Made by a program: the position numbers and the translations under genes. A DNA stretch of 64,000 nucleotides from Blautia sp. An81 (GTDB taxonomy: Bacteria > Bacillota > Clostridia > Lachnospirales > Lachnospiraceae). The stretch spans positions 124,001-188,000 of the forward strand of contig NZ_NFHH01000004.1 in the NCBI RefSeq assembly GCF_002161285.1. Reading direction: 5' to 3'. The notes under the pieces are model-generated. The model worked only from the letters and a program-made list of their open reading frames with translations, was not told the DNA's origin and ran no database searches. The stretch's first letter is position 1. Each line of letters opens with the position of its first letter. Below, piece after piece: positions 42,102-49,415 of the stretch.

Positions 42102-43045
42102 GTCCCACAAAAGTGATAAACGGTCCTCATCTGAGGACTGCCCAGACCACCAGGAACATCATGCTCCATGTTTCTATTTCCCTGGTTCCTGCTCTTCTGG
42201 GAGCAGTGTATTATTTTGGAATCCGGGCCCTTTATCTGACTGCTTTTTCTGTAGCAGTATGTGTACTGACGGAATTTCTGTGGCAGAAGATAACCAAAAA
42301 GCAGGTAACAGCAGGAGACTTCAGTGCGGTAGTTACCGGAATGCTCCTGGCCTTTAATATGCCTGTGACAGTGCCTGTCTGGGTACTTGGAGCGGCTGCT
42401 GTCTTCAGCATTCTGATCGTAAAGCAGATGTTCGGAGGCATTGGAAGTAATTTTGCCAATCCGGCCCTTATGGGAAGACTGATGGTCATGGTCTTATGGC
42501 CGGGGACAGTTATGGGATATACAGCTCCCAGAACACTGGCAGCAGACGCTGTTTCCCAGGCTACAGTTCTTGGTACGGTAAAAGCAGGAGGAGGGACGGG
42601 ATATTCCTATCTTCAGATGTTTCTGGGAGAAGTTCCCGGCGCTATGGGAGAGACCAGCAAGCTTCTTCTCCTGGCAGGATTTGCCTATATGTGTTACATG
42701 GGGGTGGTGAATGCAGAGGCTGCCCTTACCTATATTGCTACAGTGACAGTCCTTACCTTTATTTTCGGTCCCAGCGGTCTTTTTACCGGAGACATTCTGG
42801 CCAACCTTTTTGGCGGCGGACTGATCATGGGAGGCTGCTATATGCTGACAGATTATGTCTTTGTATCCAGAAGAGGAAAACTTCTGTATGCTCTGGCAGC
42901 AGGTATCATTACGGCTGCCATCCGTATTTTCAGCACATATCCGGAGGGAATCTGCTTCGGGATCCTGACGGCTAACTGCCTGGCAGGAATTCTTGCCCTG
43001 CTTTACCGGCAGCAGGTATATGGAACAAAGAAAAAGGTGATTTAA
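42098..43045 (+). CDS. rnfD: RnfD-like membrane flavoprotein subunit
   Basis: 315 residues with about nine to ten helices, the NqrB/RnfD fold. Recognisable parts are FGGIGSNFANPALMGRL (about 112-128) and the final KLLYALAAGIITAAIRIFS segment. The place where RnfD carries covalent FMN reads DAVSQATVL (D150 to T156): Thr156 is kept, but the usual glycine before Ala-Thr is Gln. The start ATG overlaps the rnfC stop, so translation is coupled. RnfD passes electrons across the membrane to RnfG; ApbE attaches its flavin. Confidence 0.9.
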   Translation: MSPTKVINGPHLRTAQTTRNIMLHVSISLVPALLGAVYYFGIRALYLTAFSVAVCVLTEFLWQKITKKQVTAGDFSAVVTGMLLAFNMPVTVPVWVLGAAAVFSILIVKQMFGGIGSNFANPALMGRLMVMVLWPGTVMGYTAPRTLAADAVSQATVLGTVKAGGGTGYSYLQMFLGEVPGAMGETSKLLLLAGFAYMCYMGVVNAEAALTYIATVTVLTFIFGPSGLFTGDILANLFGGGLIMGGCYMLTDYVFVSRRGKLLYALAAGIITAAIRIFSTYPEGICFGILTANCLAGILALLYRQQVYGTKKKVI

Positions 43046-43056
43046 AGGAGACGAAT

Positions 43057-44352
43057 ATGAAAAATAAAAATGTCAGAGGAATTCTTGCGTTGATCATCGT
43101 AACTGCTCTGTCCTTTGGAGTGATCGCAGGCTCTAAAGCTTTGGCAAAAGACCAGAGTGCGGACCAGGGACAGGACAAGGCCCAGATAACAGAGGAACTG
43201 GATGTGACAGAGACCGAAAATATCCAGTCAGCTGCCAGGACAGAGGATGGCTATCTGGTAACTGTGACAGAAGCCGGATACGGCGGCGATATTGTTCTGG
43301 AGGTATCCTTTGGGGAAGATAAGGCTACTGTGACAAATGTGGCAGTGACAGAACAGAATGAGACAGAAGGCGTTGGCTCCAAGATTACAGAAGAGGAATT
43401 TTTGAGTCAGTTTGCAGGGGCAAAGGCTCCGGTTTATCTGCCAGGTATGACACTGGAAGAAGATGCTGCCTCTGTTCAGGCGGAAGACCTGGAACTTCAG
43501 GACGGAACCTATGAGGCAAAAGCAGAGGCTCCTGACAATAATGGCTATACTGACCAGATGACGATGACTGTGTCTGAGGGAAAGATCACAGAGGCTGTAT
43601 GGGATGCTGTAGACGGAGACGGAAATAAGAAAAGCGAGCTTTCTGAAAACGGTCAGTATGTTATGACCGAGGACGGACCTACCTGGGCGGAACAGTCCAA
43701 GGCTTTAGGGGAAGCGCTGGTTGAAAATCAGTCCCTGGCCTTTCTGACTATGGATAATCAGGGAAAAACAGATGCAGTATCCGGCGTGAGCATTTCTGTA
43801 GGGGGATTTGCCAAGCTGGCTCAGCAGTGTATCGACCAGGCATCCGGAAAAGCAGTCCTGGTGTTACAGGATGGAACCTATGAGGCTAAGACAGAAACTC
43901 CTGACAGCAATGGATACACGGATCAGGTGACCATTACAGTTGCTGACGGAAAGATTACAGAAGCTGTATGGGAATCTGTAGATGCAGATGGAAACAAGAA
44001 AAGTGAGCTTTCTGAAAATGGCCAGTATGTGATGACCGAAGACGGACCTACCTGGGCAGAACAGTCCAAGGCTTTAGGGGCAGCACTGGTAGAAAATCAG
44101 AATCTGGATTTTCTGACTACAGACAATCAGGGAAAGACAGATGCGGTGTCTGGCGTAAGCATTTCTGTAGGCGGATTTGTGAAACTGGCTCAGCAGTGTA
44201 TTGACCAGGCTGGGGGAATGGAAAGCCAGGGAGGATCCGAAGGCCCACAGGAAGGAACAGAGGTAGATGGAGTATCCGGCGCCACCATTTCCTCCACAGC
44301 GGCTGTGAAAGGCATCAATGCAGCTTATGAATTTTTACAGACCATAGATTAA
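43057..44352 (+). CDS. rnfG: RnfG-like FMN protein with two inserted FMN-binding repeats
   Basis: 431 residues. One N-terminal membrane anchor (6-30), the rest outside. Residues 66-130 are the first half of an RnfG FMN domain (EAGYGGDIVLEVSF, TEQNETEGVGSKI). It is interrupted by two tandem copies (148-262 and 271-385) of a PplA/pheromone cAD1-like FMN domain (DGTYEAK, GKITEAVW, TDAVSGVSIS). The RnfG half then resumes with VDGVSGATIS (403-412), the flavinylation motif. The protein could carry three covalent FMNs, at T410 and perhaps at S245 and S368, if the GVS variants are accepted. Ordinary RnfG is about 200 residues. It probably extends electron transfer away from the membrane (inference). 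Confidence 0.85.
   Translation: MKNKNVRGILALIIVTALSFGVIAGSKALAKDQSADQGQDKAQITEELDVTETENIQSAARTEDGYLVTVTEAGYGGDIVLEVSFGEDKATVTNVAVTEQNETEGVGSKITEEEFLSQFAGAKAPVYLPGMTLEEDAASVQAEDLELQDGTYEAKAEAPDNNGYTDQMTMTVSEGKITEAVWDAVDGDGNKKSELSENGQYVMTEDGPTWAEQSKALGEALVENQSLAFLTMDNQGKTDAVSGVSISVGGFAKLAQQCIDQASGKAVLVLQDGTYEAKTETPDSNGYTDQVTITVADGKITEAVWESVDADGNKKSELSENGQYVMTEDGPTWAEQSKALGAALVENQNLDFLTTDNQGKTDAVSGVSISVGGFVKLAQQCIDQAGGMESQGGSEGPQEGTEVDGVSGATISSTAAVKGINAAYEFLQTID
43498..44211 (+). repeat. Tandem duplication inside the RnfG-like gene
   Basis: Two in-frame units start at 43498 and 43867, 369 bp (123 codons) apart. They are nearly identical over long stretches (for example the segment encoding ENGQYVMTEDGPTWAEQSKA in both), suggesting a recent duplication. 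Confidence 0.9.
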
Positions 44353-44370
44353 AGAAACGGGGGAACAGAC

Positions 44371-45141
44371 ATGAAATTAAAATATCCGGCAGAAGCCTTT
44401 GCTCTGGGTATTGTGCTTTTTTCCCGGAATATGAAGGAGGCCTTTGCAGGGGGAGTACTGGTGCTCCTGGCTGTGGTTTTCGCTGAATTTCTGAAGAATC
44501 TTTTAGAAAACTGGATACCTGTCTGGAGCCTCAGACTGTGTGTACTGATGGGCACAGGAGCTGTTACCGCCAGTGCTTTCCTGCTGGGCTTTACAGCCCT
44601 GGGGATCACTGTGGATAATGGTACATGGCTGATGACCGCAGTAATCGGGCTGTTAGCCGGAAAAACCGCTCTTTTCGGAAATCTGGAGGCAGATTACGGA
44701 AATATCTTTTATGAGTCCGGGATCCTCTGGGGATTCTGGATCCTGCTGGGAATCCTCAGGGAGTTCCTGACTCAGGGAACAGTCTTTGGAAACCTTCTTT
44801 TAGAAGAAGCACCTTTCTTTTCCCAGAGCTTTCAGGGAACTGCCCTGGGCTTTCTGGCAGCAGGATTGGCCCTGGCCTTTGCTAATGGAATCCTGAAGAA
44901 AAAATCTTCGGGAACTCAGAGCCTATTACTGGTGATTCCGGTGATCCTTTTTGCAAGGCCTTTTGAGATGGTTACCTTCGGAGGGATCGTTGCCTTTATC
45001 TGGACAGTAGGGGTTTCTGTACTTCTTTACATTTCCGTACAGAAGATTCTGCGGTTTTCCAATCCGGGACCTTATTTCAGAGGACTTCCTCTGGAAATGC
45101 TTTCCATGAGCTTTATTTATTTGATTTTGAGTATTTATTAA
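44371..45141 (+). CDS. Divergent RnfE/RnfA-like membrane protein
   Basis: 256 residues with about six helices. The stretch GILREFLTQGTVFG (127-140) matches the GaiREllG-Gt signature of RnfE/NqrD, and the layout before it fits the same fold. RnfA and RnfE each place conserved cysteines in two helices to hold a membrane 2Fe-2S cluster. This protein has a single cysteine (C57), and the NC-x-LGR position reads KTALFGN, so that cluster cannot form as in true Rnf. It follows the RnfG-like gene by 18 bp with a GGGGG ribosome site and ends the operon. Also longer than RnfE (about 200 residues), with a C-terminal extension. Confidence 0.7.
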   Translation: MKLKYPAEAFALGIVLFSRNMKEAFAGGVLVLLAVVFAEFLKNLLENWIPVWSLRLCVLMGTGAVTASAFLLGFTALGITVDNGTWLMTAVIGLLAGKTALFGNLEADYGNIFYESGILWGFWILLGILREFLTQGTVFGNLLLEEAPFFSQSFQGTALGFLAAGLALAFANGILKKKSSGTQSLLLVIPVILFARPFEMVTFGGIVAFIWTVGVSVLLYISVQKILRFSNPGPYFRGLPLEMLSMSFIYLILSIY

Positions 45142-45204
45142 AAAAGGACTCTTCTGGATACCTTTTGGCATAGATGCCATCTAAGGGACCAGAAGAGTCC
45201 TTTT
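45142..45204. terminator. Bidirectional terminator between the Rnf-like operon and apbE
   Basis: AAAAGGACTCTTCTGG (45142-45157) pairs perfectly with CCAGAAGAGTCCTTTT (45189-45204). The loop holds a second small dyad TGGCATAGATGCCA. The outer stem resembles that at 36997-37172. Confidence 0.85.
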
Positions 45205-45248
45205 ATATTCTATAGGACAGTCCGGAGGACTGTCCTATAGAATATAAA
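45202..45248. repeat. Perfect 22-bp inverted repeat with 3-nt loop
   Basis: The left arm 45202-45223 (TTTATATTCTATAGGACAGT then CC) is exactly complementary to 45227-45248, with GGA between. It overlaps the T-run of the preceding terminator and ends 10 bp before the apbE stop. It may be a second, stronger bidirectional terminator or the trace of a palindromic element. Confidence 0.85.
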
Positions 45249-45257
45249 GCCCTCATA

Positions 45258-46292
45258 CTATTTTGCAAGAGTGATCTCCTTTTCGAAATCTTCGCTGTAG
45301 TGGAGCTGGTAATCCTCTGTGATAAAGACTGCATGTACATCAGGGAGACTGTTGATCAGCTCCATGCCCTTGTCCAGACCCAGAGCAAAACAGGTGGTGC
45401 TCAGACCGTCTCCGTCTACAGACTCATCAGAGATGATAGTGACTGAGACCAGATTATTTTCATAAGGATATCCGGTGGAGGGATTTAAAATGTGGTGATA
45501 CAGCACCCCGTCCTGTTCAAAGTACCGCTCATAAATTCCAGAGGATACCACGGACTTATCGGAAATTTCCATAACAGCCGCTGTTTCGCTTCGGTCTGCG
45601 AAAGGCATCTGGACGCCGATGCGGAAGGGGCTTCCGTCTGGCCGCTGTCCAACGCAAAGTACATTTCCGCCCAGATCGATAATGGCGCTTTCTACTCCCT
45701 CTTCCAGAAGATAATCTTTCATTTTGTCAGCAATATAACCTTTAGCAATGGCTCCAAGGTTGATTCCCATTCCTTCTTTTTCAAAACGGATACGATTGCC
45801 TTCCAGAGTAATATCCTCATAATTGATAAGAGGCAGAGCAGCCTTAATGGCTGAACTATCGGGAACGGTTCCCTCTCCCGAGGTGAAATCCCACAGAGAG
45901 GAAAGAGGCTCTATGGCAATATCAAAGGCTCCCTGGGACAGCTGGCAGTAGGAAAGTCCCCGGGAGATCAAATTGGCAGTTTCTTCCGACAATTCATAAA
46001 ATCCCTCTTCATCCTGGGAAAGTTCGCCGTGATTCAGTCGGTACAGCTCACTGGTTTCTGTGGTAGGGCTAAGAAGATTGTCATATTTCCTGCATAATTC
46101 CAGGGCGCCGTCCAGAATGGATTCGTCCTGAGAGTCATAAAGGGTTACTGTAACAATGGTATTCAGTAAGTAATCGGTTTTGCTTATGGGCTCTGTTTCC
46201 CTCTCTCGATTTTGATATACCAGGGCAAAAGCCAGAAGCACTAAAAACAGAAGAATGACAGCCAGGACTGCCCGCTTGCTTTTTGTATTCAT
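45258..46292 (-). CDS. apbE: FAD:protein FMN transferase ApbE
   Basis: 344 residues. An N-terminal membrane anchor (8-26) puts the enzyme outside. ApbE hallmarks: KTDYLLNTIVTVTLYDS, GINLGAIAKGYIADKM (near residue 175) for FAD binding, ILNPSTGYP and the Mg-site DGDGLSTTCFALG. It moves FMN from FAD to Ser/Thr of SGAT-like motifs, exactly the motifs in the RnfG- and RnfD-like proteins encoded convergently next door, so they are its likely targets. Monocistronic, with AAAGGAGCTT before the ATG. Confidence 0.93.
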   Translation of the reverse strand: MNTKSKRAVLAVILLFLVLLAFALVYQNRERETEPISKTDYLLNTIVTVTLYDSQDESILDGALELCRKYDNLLSPTTETSELYRLNHGELSQDEEGFYELSEETANLISRGLSYCQLSQGAFDIAIEPLSSLWDFTSGEGTVPDSSAIKAALPLINYEDITLEGNRIRFEKEGMGINLGAIAKGYIADKMKDYLLEEGVESAIIDLGGNVLCVGQRPDGSPFRIGVQMPFADRSETAAVMEISDKSVVSSGIYERYFEQDGVLYHHILNPSTGYPYENNLVSVTIISDESVDGDGLSTTCFALGLDKGMELINSLPDVHAVFITEDYQLHYSEDFEKEITLAK

Positions 46293-46414
46293 ATAAGCTC
46301 CTTTAGTAAAAGATTCTGTTGACTTGTATTTACGGGACTTATTTTACGGGAAATGGAGGAAGTGTGTCAAGAATGGAGTTTGACAAACGAATGGCTTTGA
46401 CATATAATATATTT

Positions 46415-46515
46415 AACAAGACAGCCGGAAGATAGAGCACACCTATCCGCCCGGCAAAAAATATCTAGCTTAGTAAGCCGCCTATCTTTTCCAGGGACAG
46501 GGCGGCTTACTTATT
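46415..46515 (+). ncRNA. Antisense RNA of type I toxin locus 2
   Basis: Promoter TTGACA (46380-46385), 17 bp, TATAAT (46403-46408). The RNA ends at AGTAAGCCGCC (46472-46482) / GGCGGCTTACT (46501-46511), followed by TATT. It runs into the toxin 2 gene from its 3' side and shares the terminator region, as at locus 1. ACAAG followed 2 nt later by AGCCGGAAG (ACAAGGGAGCCGGAAG at locus 1, ACAAGACAGCCGGAAG here) is conserved at both 5' ends. Confidence 0.75.
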
Positions 46516-46587
46516 CCTCAAATTCAGGATTGCAACTACAAGTAATGCGAATGTAAGTAAAATCTGCATTTCCTCATATGTATTCAT
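46507..46587 (-). CDS. Type I toxin peptide 2 (TxpA/holin-like family)
   Basis: 26 residues: MNTYEEMQILLTFALLVVAI, then LNLRNK. It has the same MxTYEE start, single helix and basic tail as the peptide at 40309, and the same promoter and antisense layout. AGGAGG precedes the ATG. In the ~65-nt leader, ATCATCC can pair with GGATGAT over the ribosome site, which would hold translation off until processing. Expected to act in the cytoplasmic membrane. Confidence 0.78.
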   Translation of the reverse strand: MNTYEEMQILLTFALLVVAILNLRNK

Positions 46588-46653
46588 AAGCATCATCCTC
46601 CTGTCAAGACTCAGGCGGATGATATGCACGCCCCTCCGGCTGCCTGGGTAAGT

Positions 46654-46682
46654 ATTATAGCATGACAGTATAATATAGACAA
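46654..46682 (-). promoter_or_regulatory. Promoter of toxin 2
   Basis: Minus strand TTGTCT (46682-46677), 17-bp spacer, TATAAT (46659-46654). Confidence 0.75.
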
Positions 46683-46800
46683 GAGAGACTACAAAACGAA
46701 TAAGAGTCCTGGTATAAATATCCTGGAAACACGGGTGACGGAAGAAATCGGAACATAATAAGAGGCAGAGAGGTGATAGCAGAAAATAGGAGTAAGATTT

Positions 46801-48123
46801 ATGGACTTATTTGATTATATGAAGGAACAGAATCTGGAACAGGAGGCCCCCCTGGCCTCCAGGATACGCCCTTCCACTCTGGAAGAAGTGGTGGGACAGG
46901 AGCATATCATCGGAAAGGATAAGCTGCTTTACAGAGCCATCAAGGCAGATAAATTAGGCAGCGTTATTTTTTACGGCCCTCCTGGAACAGGAAAGACCAC
47001 CCTGGCGAAAGTGATCGCCAATACTACCAGTTCCCGGTTCCGGCAGATCAACGCTACAGTAGCCGGGAAAAAGGATATGGAGGAAGTAGTAAAAGAAGCC
47101 CAGAACTATCTGGGAATGTATGGGAAGAAGACCATTCTTTTTATTGATGAGATCCATCGGTTCAATAAGGGGCAGCAGGATTATCTCCTGCCCTTTGTGG
47201 AGGACGGTACTCTGATACTTATCGGGGCTACTACAGAAAATCCTTATTTTGAGGTAAACGGCGCTTTGATCTCCAGGTCCATTATTTTTGAACTGAAGCC
47301 TCTTACAAAGGAGAATATCGAAACCCTTCTGGACCGGGCAGTGACGGACAAGGAAAAGGGAATGGGCAGCTACAATGCAGTTTTGGAAATGGACGCCAGA
47401 GAGTTTCTGGCAGATATTTCCGGAGGAGACGCCAGAGCAGCCCTGAATGCTCTGGAACTGGGAATCCTGACTACAAAAAGAGGGGAAGACGGAAAGATCC
47501 ATATTGACCTTGAAACGGCTTCCCAGTGTATCCAGAAGCGGGTAGTCCGCTATGATAAGACAGGGGACAACCATTATGACACCATCTCTGCCTTTATCAA
47601 GAGCATGAGAGGCTCTGACCCTGACGCCGCAGTATTTTACCTGGCAAAAATGCTCTATGCAGGAGAGGATATTAAGTTTATTGCCAGAAGAATTATGATC
47701 TGCGCCGCAGAAGATGTGGGAAATGCAGACCCTCAGGCTCTGGTAGTGGCTGTAGCGGCAGCTCAGGCAGTAGAACGGCTGGGAATGCCCGAAGCACAGA
47801 TCCCTCTGGCTCAGGCCGTGACTTATGTGGCCAGCGCACCAAAGAGCAATGCTGCCTGTATGGCGGTCTTTGATGCTATGGAAGCAGTGAAGAGCACCAA
47901 GACTACCGTGCCTTCCCATCTTCAGGATGCTCATTATAAAGGCTCAAAGAAGATGGGCCATGGCGTGGGATATCTCTACGCCCACGATTATCCAAATCAT
48001 TACGTGGAGCAGCAGTATATGCCTTCGGAGCTTTTGGGAAAGAAATTCTATCATCCTACAGAGAACGGATATGAAAAGAACATACAGGAATATTTTCGGA
48101 AAATCCATGGGGAAACCGATTGA
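46801..48123 (+). CDS. rarA: Replication-associated recombination protein A (MgsA/WRNIP1 family)
   Basis: 440 residues. It opens MDLFDYMKEQNLEQEAPLAS and RIRPSTLEEVVGQEHI, then Walker A GPPGTGKTTLAK, Walker B ILFIDEIHRFNKGQQD, sensor 1 LIGATTENPYFEV, and the RarA tetramerisation domain (about 260-430) with RSDPDAAVFYLAKML-like sequence. It is an AAA+ clamp-loader relative that works at stalled replication forks. AGGAG precedes the ATG. It is followed at 52 bp by the aminotransferase gene. Confidence 0.95.
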   Translation: MDLFDYMKEQNLEQEAPLASRIRPSTLEEVVGQEHIIGKDKLLYRAIKADKLGSVIFYGPPGTGKTTLAKVIANTTSSRFRQINATVAGKKDMEEVVKEAQNYLGMYGKKTILFIDEIHRFNKGQQDYLLPFVEDGTLILIGATTENPYFEVNGALISRSIIFELKPLTKENIETLLDRAVTDKEKGMGSYNAVLEMDAREFLADISGGDARAALNALELGILTTKRGEDGKIHIDLETASQCIQKRVVRYDKTGDNHYDTISAFIKSMRGSDPDAAVFYLAKMLYAGEDIKFIARRIMICAAEDVGNADPQALVVAVAAAQAVERLGMPEAQIPLAQAVTYVASAPKSNAACMAVFDAMEAVKSTKTTVPSHLQDAHYKGSKKMGHGVGYLYAHDYPNHYVEQQYMPSELLGKKFYHPTENGYEKNIQEYFRKIHGETD

Positions 48124-48174
48124 AGTTAATAGAGTAAAGTGATAAAATCTGTAGTTAAGAATGGGGGTAAAACT

Positions 48175-49389
48175 ATGAGAACCTTTCAGAAATCGTCAAA
48201 GTTAGAGGATGTATGTTATGACGTCCGGGGACCGGTGCTGGACGAGGCCAATCGTATGCAGGAGAGAGGGATCGATGTATTGAAACTGAATCTGGGAAAT
48301 CCTGCGCCTTTTGGTTTTAACGCTCCGGAGGAAGTAATCCTGGATATGATCTATAATCTCCGGGAATCCCAGGGATATTCAGATTCTAAAGGGATTTTTT
48401 CCGCAAGAAAAGCAATTATGCAGTACTGCCAGTTAAAAAAGATCCCAAATGTGACCATTAACGATATTTATACAGGAAACGGAGTCAGTGAACTGATCAG
48501 CATTGTGACCCAGGCCCTTTTGGATACTGGAGATGAGATCCTGGTGCCTTCACCGGATTATCCGCTGTGGACCGGCTGCGTTTCTCTGGCAGGAGGAAAA
48601 CCTGTTCATTATATTTGTGATGAGGAATCAGACTGGTATCCGGATCTAGAGGATATAAAAAGTAAGATTACAGACCGGACCAAAGCCATTGTGATTATCA
48701 ATCCCAATAATCCTACCGGTGCAGTGTATCCGGAAGATGTTCTGCTGAAAATTGCAGATATTGCCAGGGAACATGAACTGATGATATTTTCAGATGAAAT
48801 CTATGACCGGCTGGTGATGGACGGAATCAAGCATACTTCCATCGCAGCCCTGGCTCCGGATCTGTTCTGCATTACCCTGAACGGTCTTTCCAAGTCCCAC
48901 ATGGCTGCAGGATTCCGGGTAGGCTGGATGGTATTGAGCGGGGCCAAGGAGAAGGCGAAAGATTATATAGAAGGGCTGAATATGCTTTCTAATATGCGTC
49001 TGTGCTCGAATGTACCGGCTCAGTCCATTGTCCAGACGGCGCTGGGAGGATACCAGAGCGTAAACGAATATCTGGTGCCGGGAGGCAGGATCTACGAACA
49101 AAGAGAATTTATTTATAAAGCCATTAATGACATTCCGGGGCTTTCAGCAGTAAAGCCTAAAGCAGCTTTTTATATTTTTCCGAAAATTGATGTAAAAAAA
49201 TTTAATATCTATGATGATGAGAAATTTGCCCTGGATTTCCTCAGAGAAAAGAAGGTTCTGGTCACACATGGAAGAGGCTTTAACTGGGGAGCGCCGGACC
49301 ACTTCCGGATCGTATATCTGCCCAGGGTAGAGGAGCTGAAAAAAGCCACGGATAAGCTGGCAGATTTCCTTAAGACCTATCGCCAGTAA
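48175..49389 (+). CDS. alaA: PLP-dependent aminotransferase, AlaA-like
   Basis: 404 residues, fold type I. PLP contacts are visible: NGVSELISI, IINPNNPTGAVY, SDEIYDRLV, and the catalytic lysine in LNGLSKSHMAAGFRVGWM (near residue 243). The sequence resembles E. coli AlaA (glutamate-pyruvate transaminase) closely over its whole length. Aspartate or aromatic acceptors are also possible in this class. The ATG at 48175 was used because the longer frame (from 48139) has no ribosome site; GGGGGT lies 7 bp before it. Confidence 0.85.
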   Translation: MRTFQKSSKLEDVCYDVRGPVLDEANRMQERGIDVLKLNLGNPAPFGFNAPEEVILDMIYNLRESQGYSDSKGIFSARKAIMQYCQLKKIPNVTINDIYTGNGVSELISIVTQALLDTGDEILVPSPDYPLWTGCVSLAGGKPVHYICDEESDWYPDLEDIKSKITDRTKAIVIINPNNPTGAVYPEDVLLKIADIAREHELMIFSDEIYDRLVMDGIKHTSIAALAPDLFCITLNGLSKSHMAAGFRVGWMVLSGAKEKAKDYIEGLNMLSNMRLCSNVPAQSIVQTALGGYQSVNEYLVPGGRIYEQREFIYKAINDIPGLSAVKPKAAFYIFPKIDVKKFNIYDDEKFALDFLREKKVLVTHGRGFNWGAPDHFRIVYLPRVEELKKATDKLADFLKTYRQ

Positions 49390-49415
49390 GAGAAAAGAAA
49401 ACAGGGAGTTGGATC

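Noticed and set aside
46954-47934. 326-codon minus-strand frame inside rarA
   Set aside because: Antisense shadow of a well supported gene.
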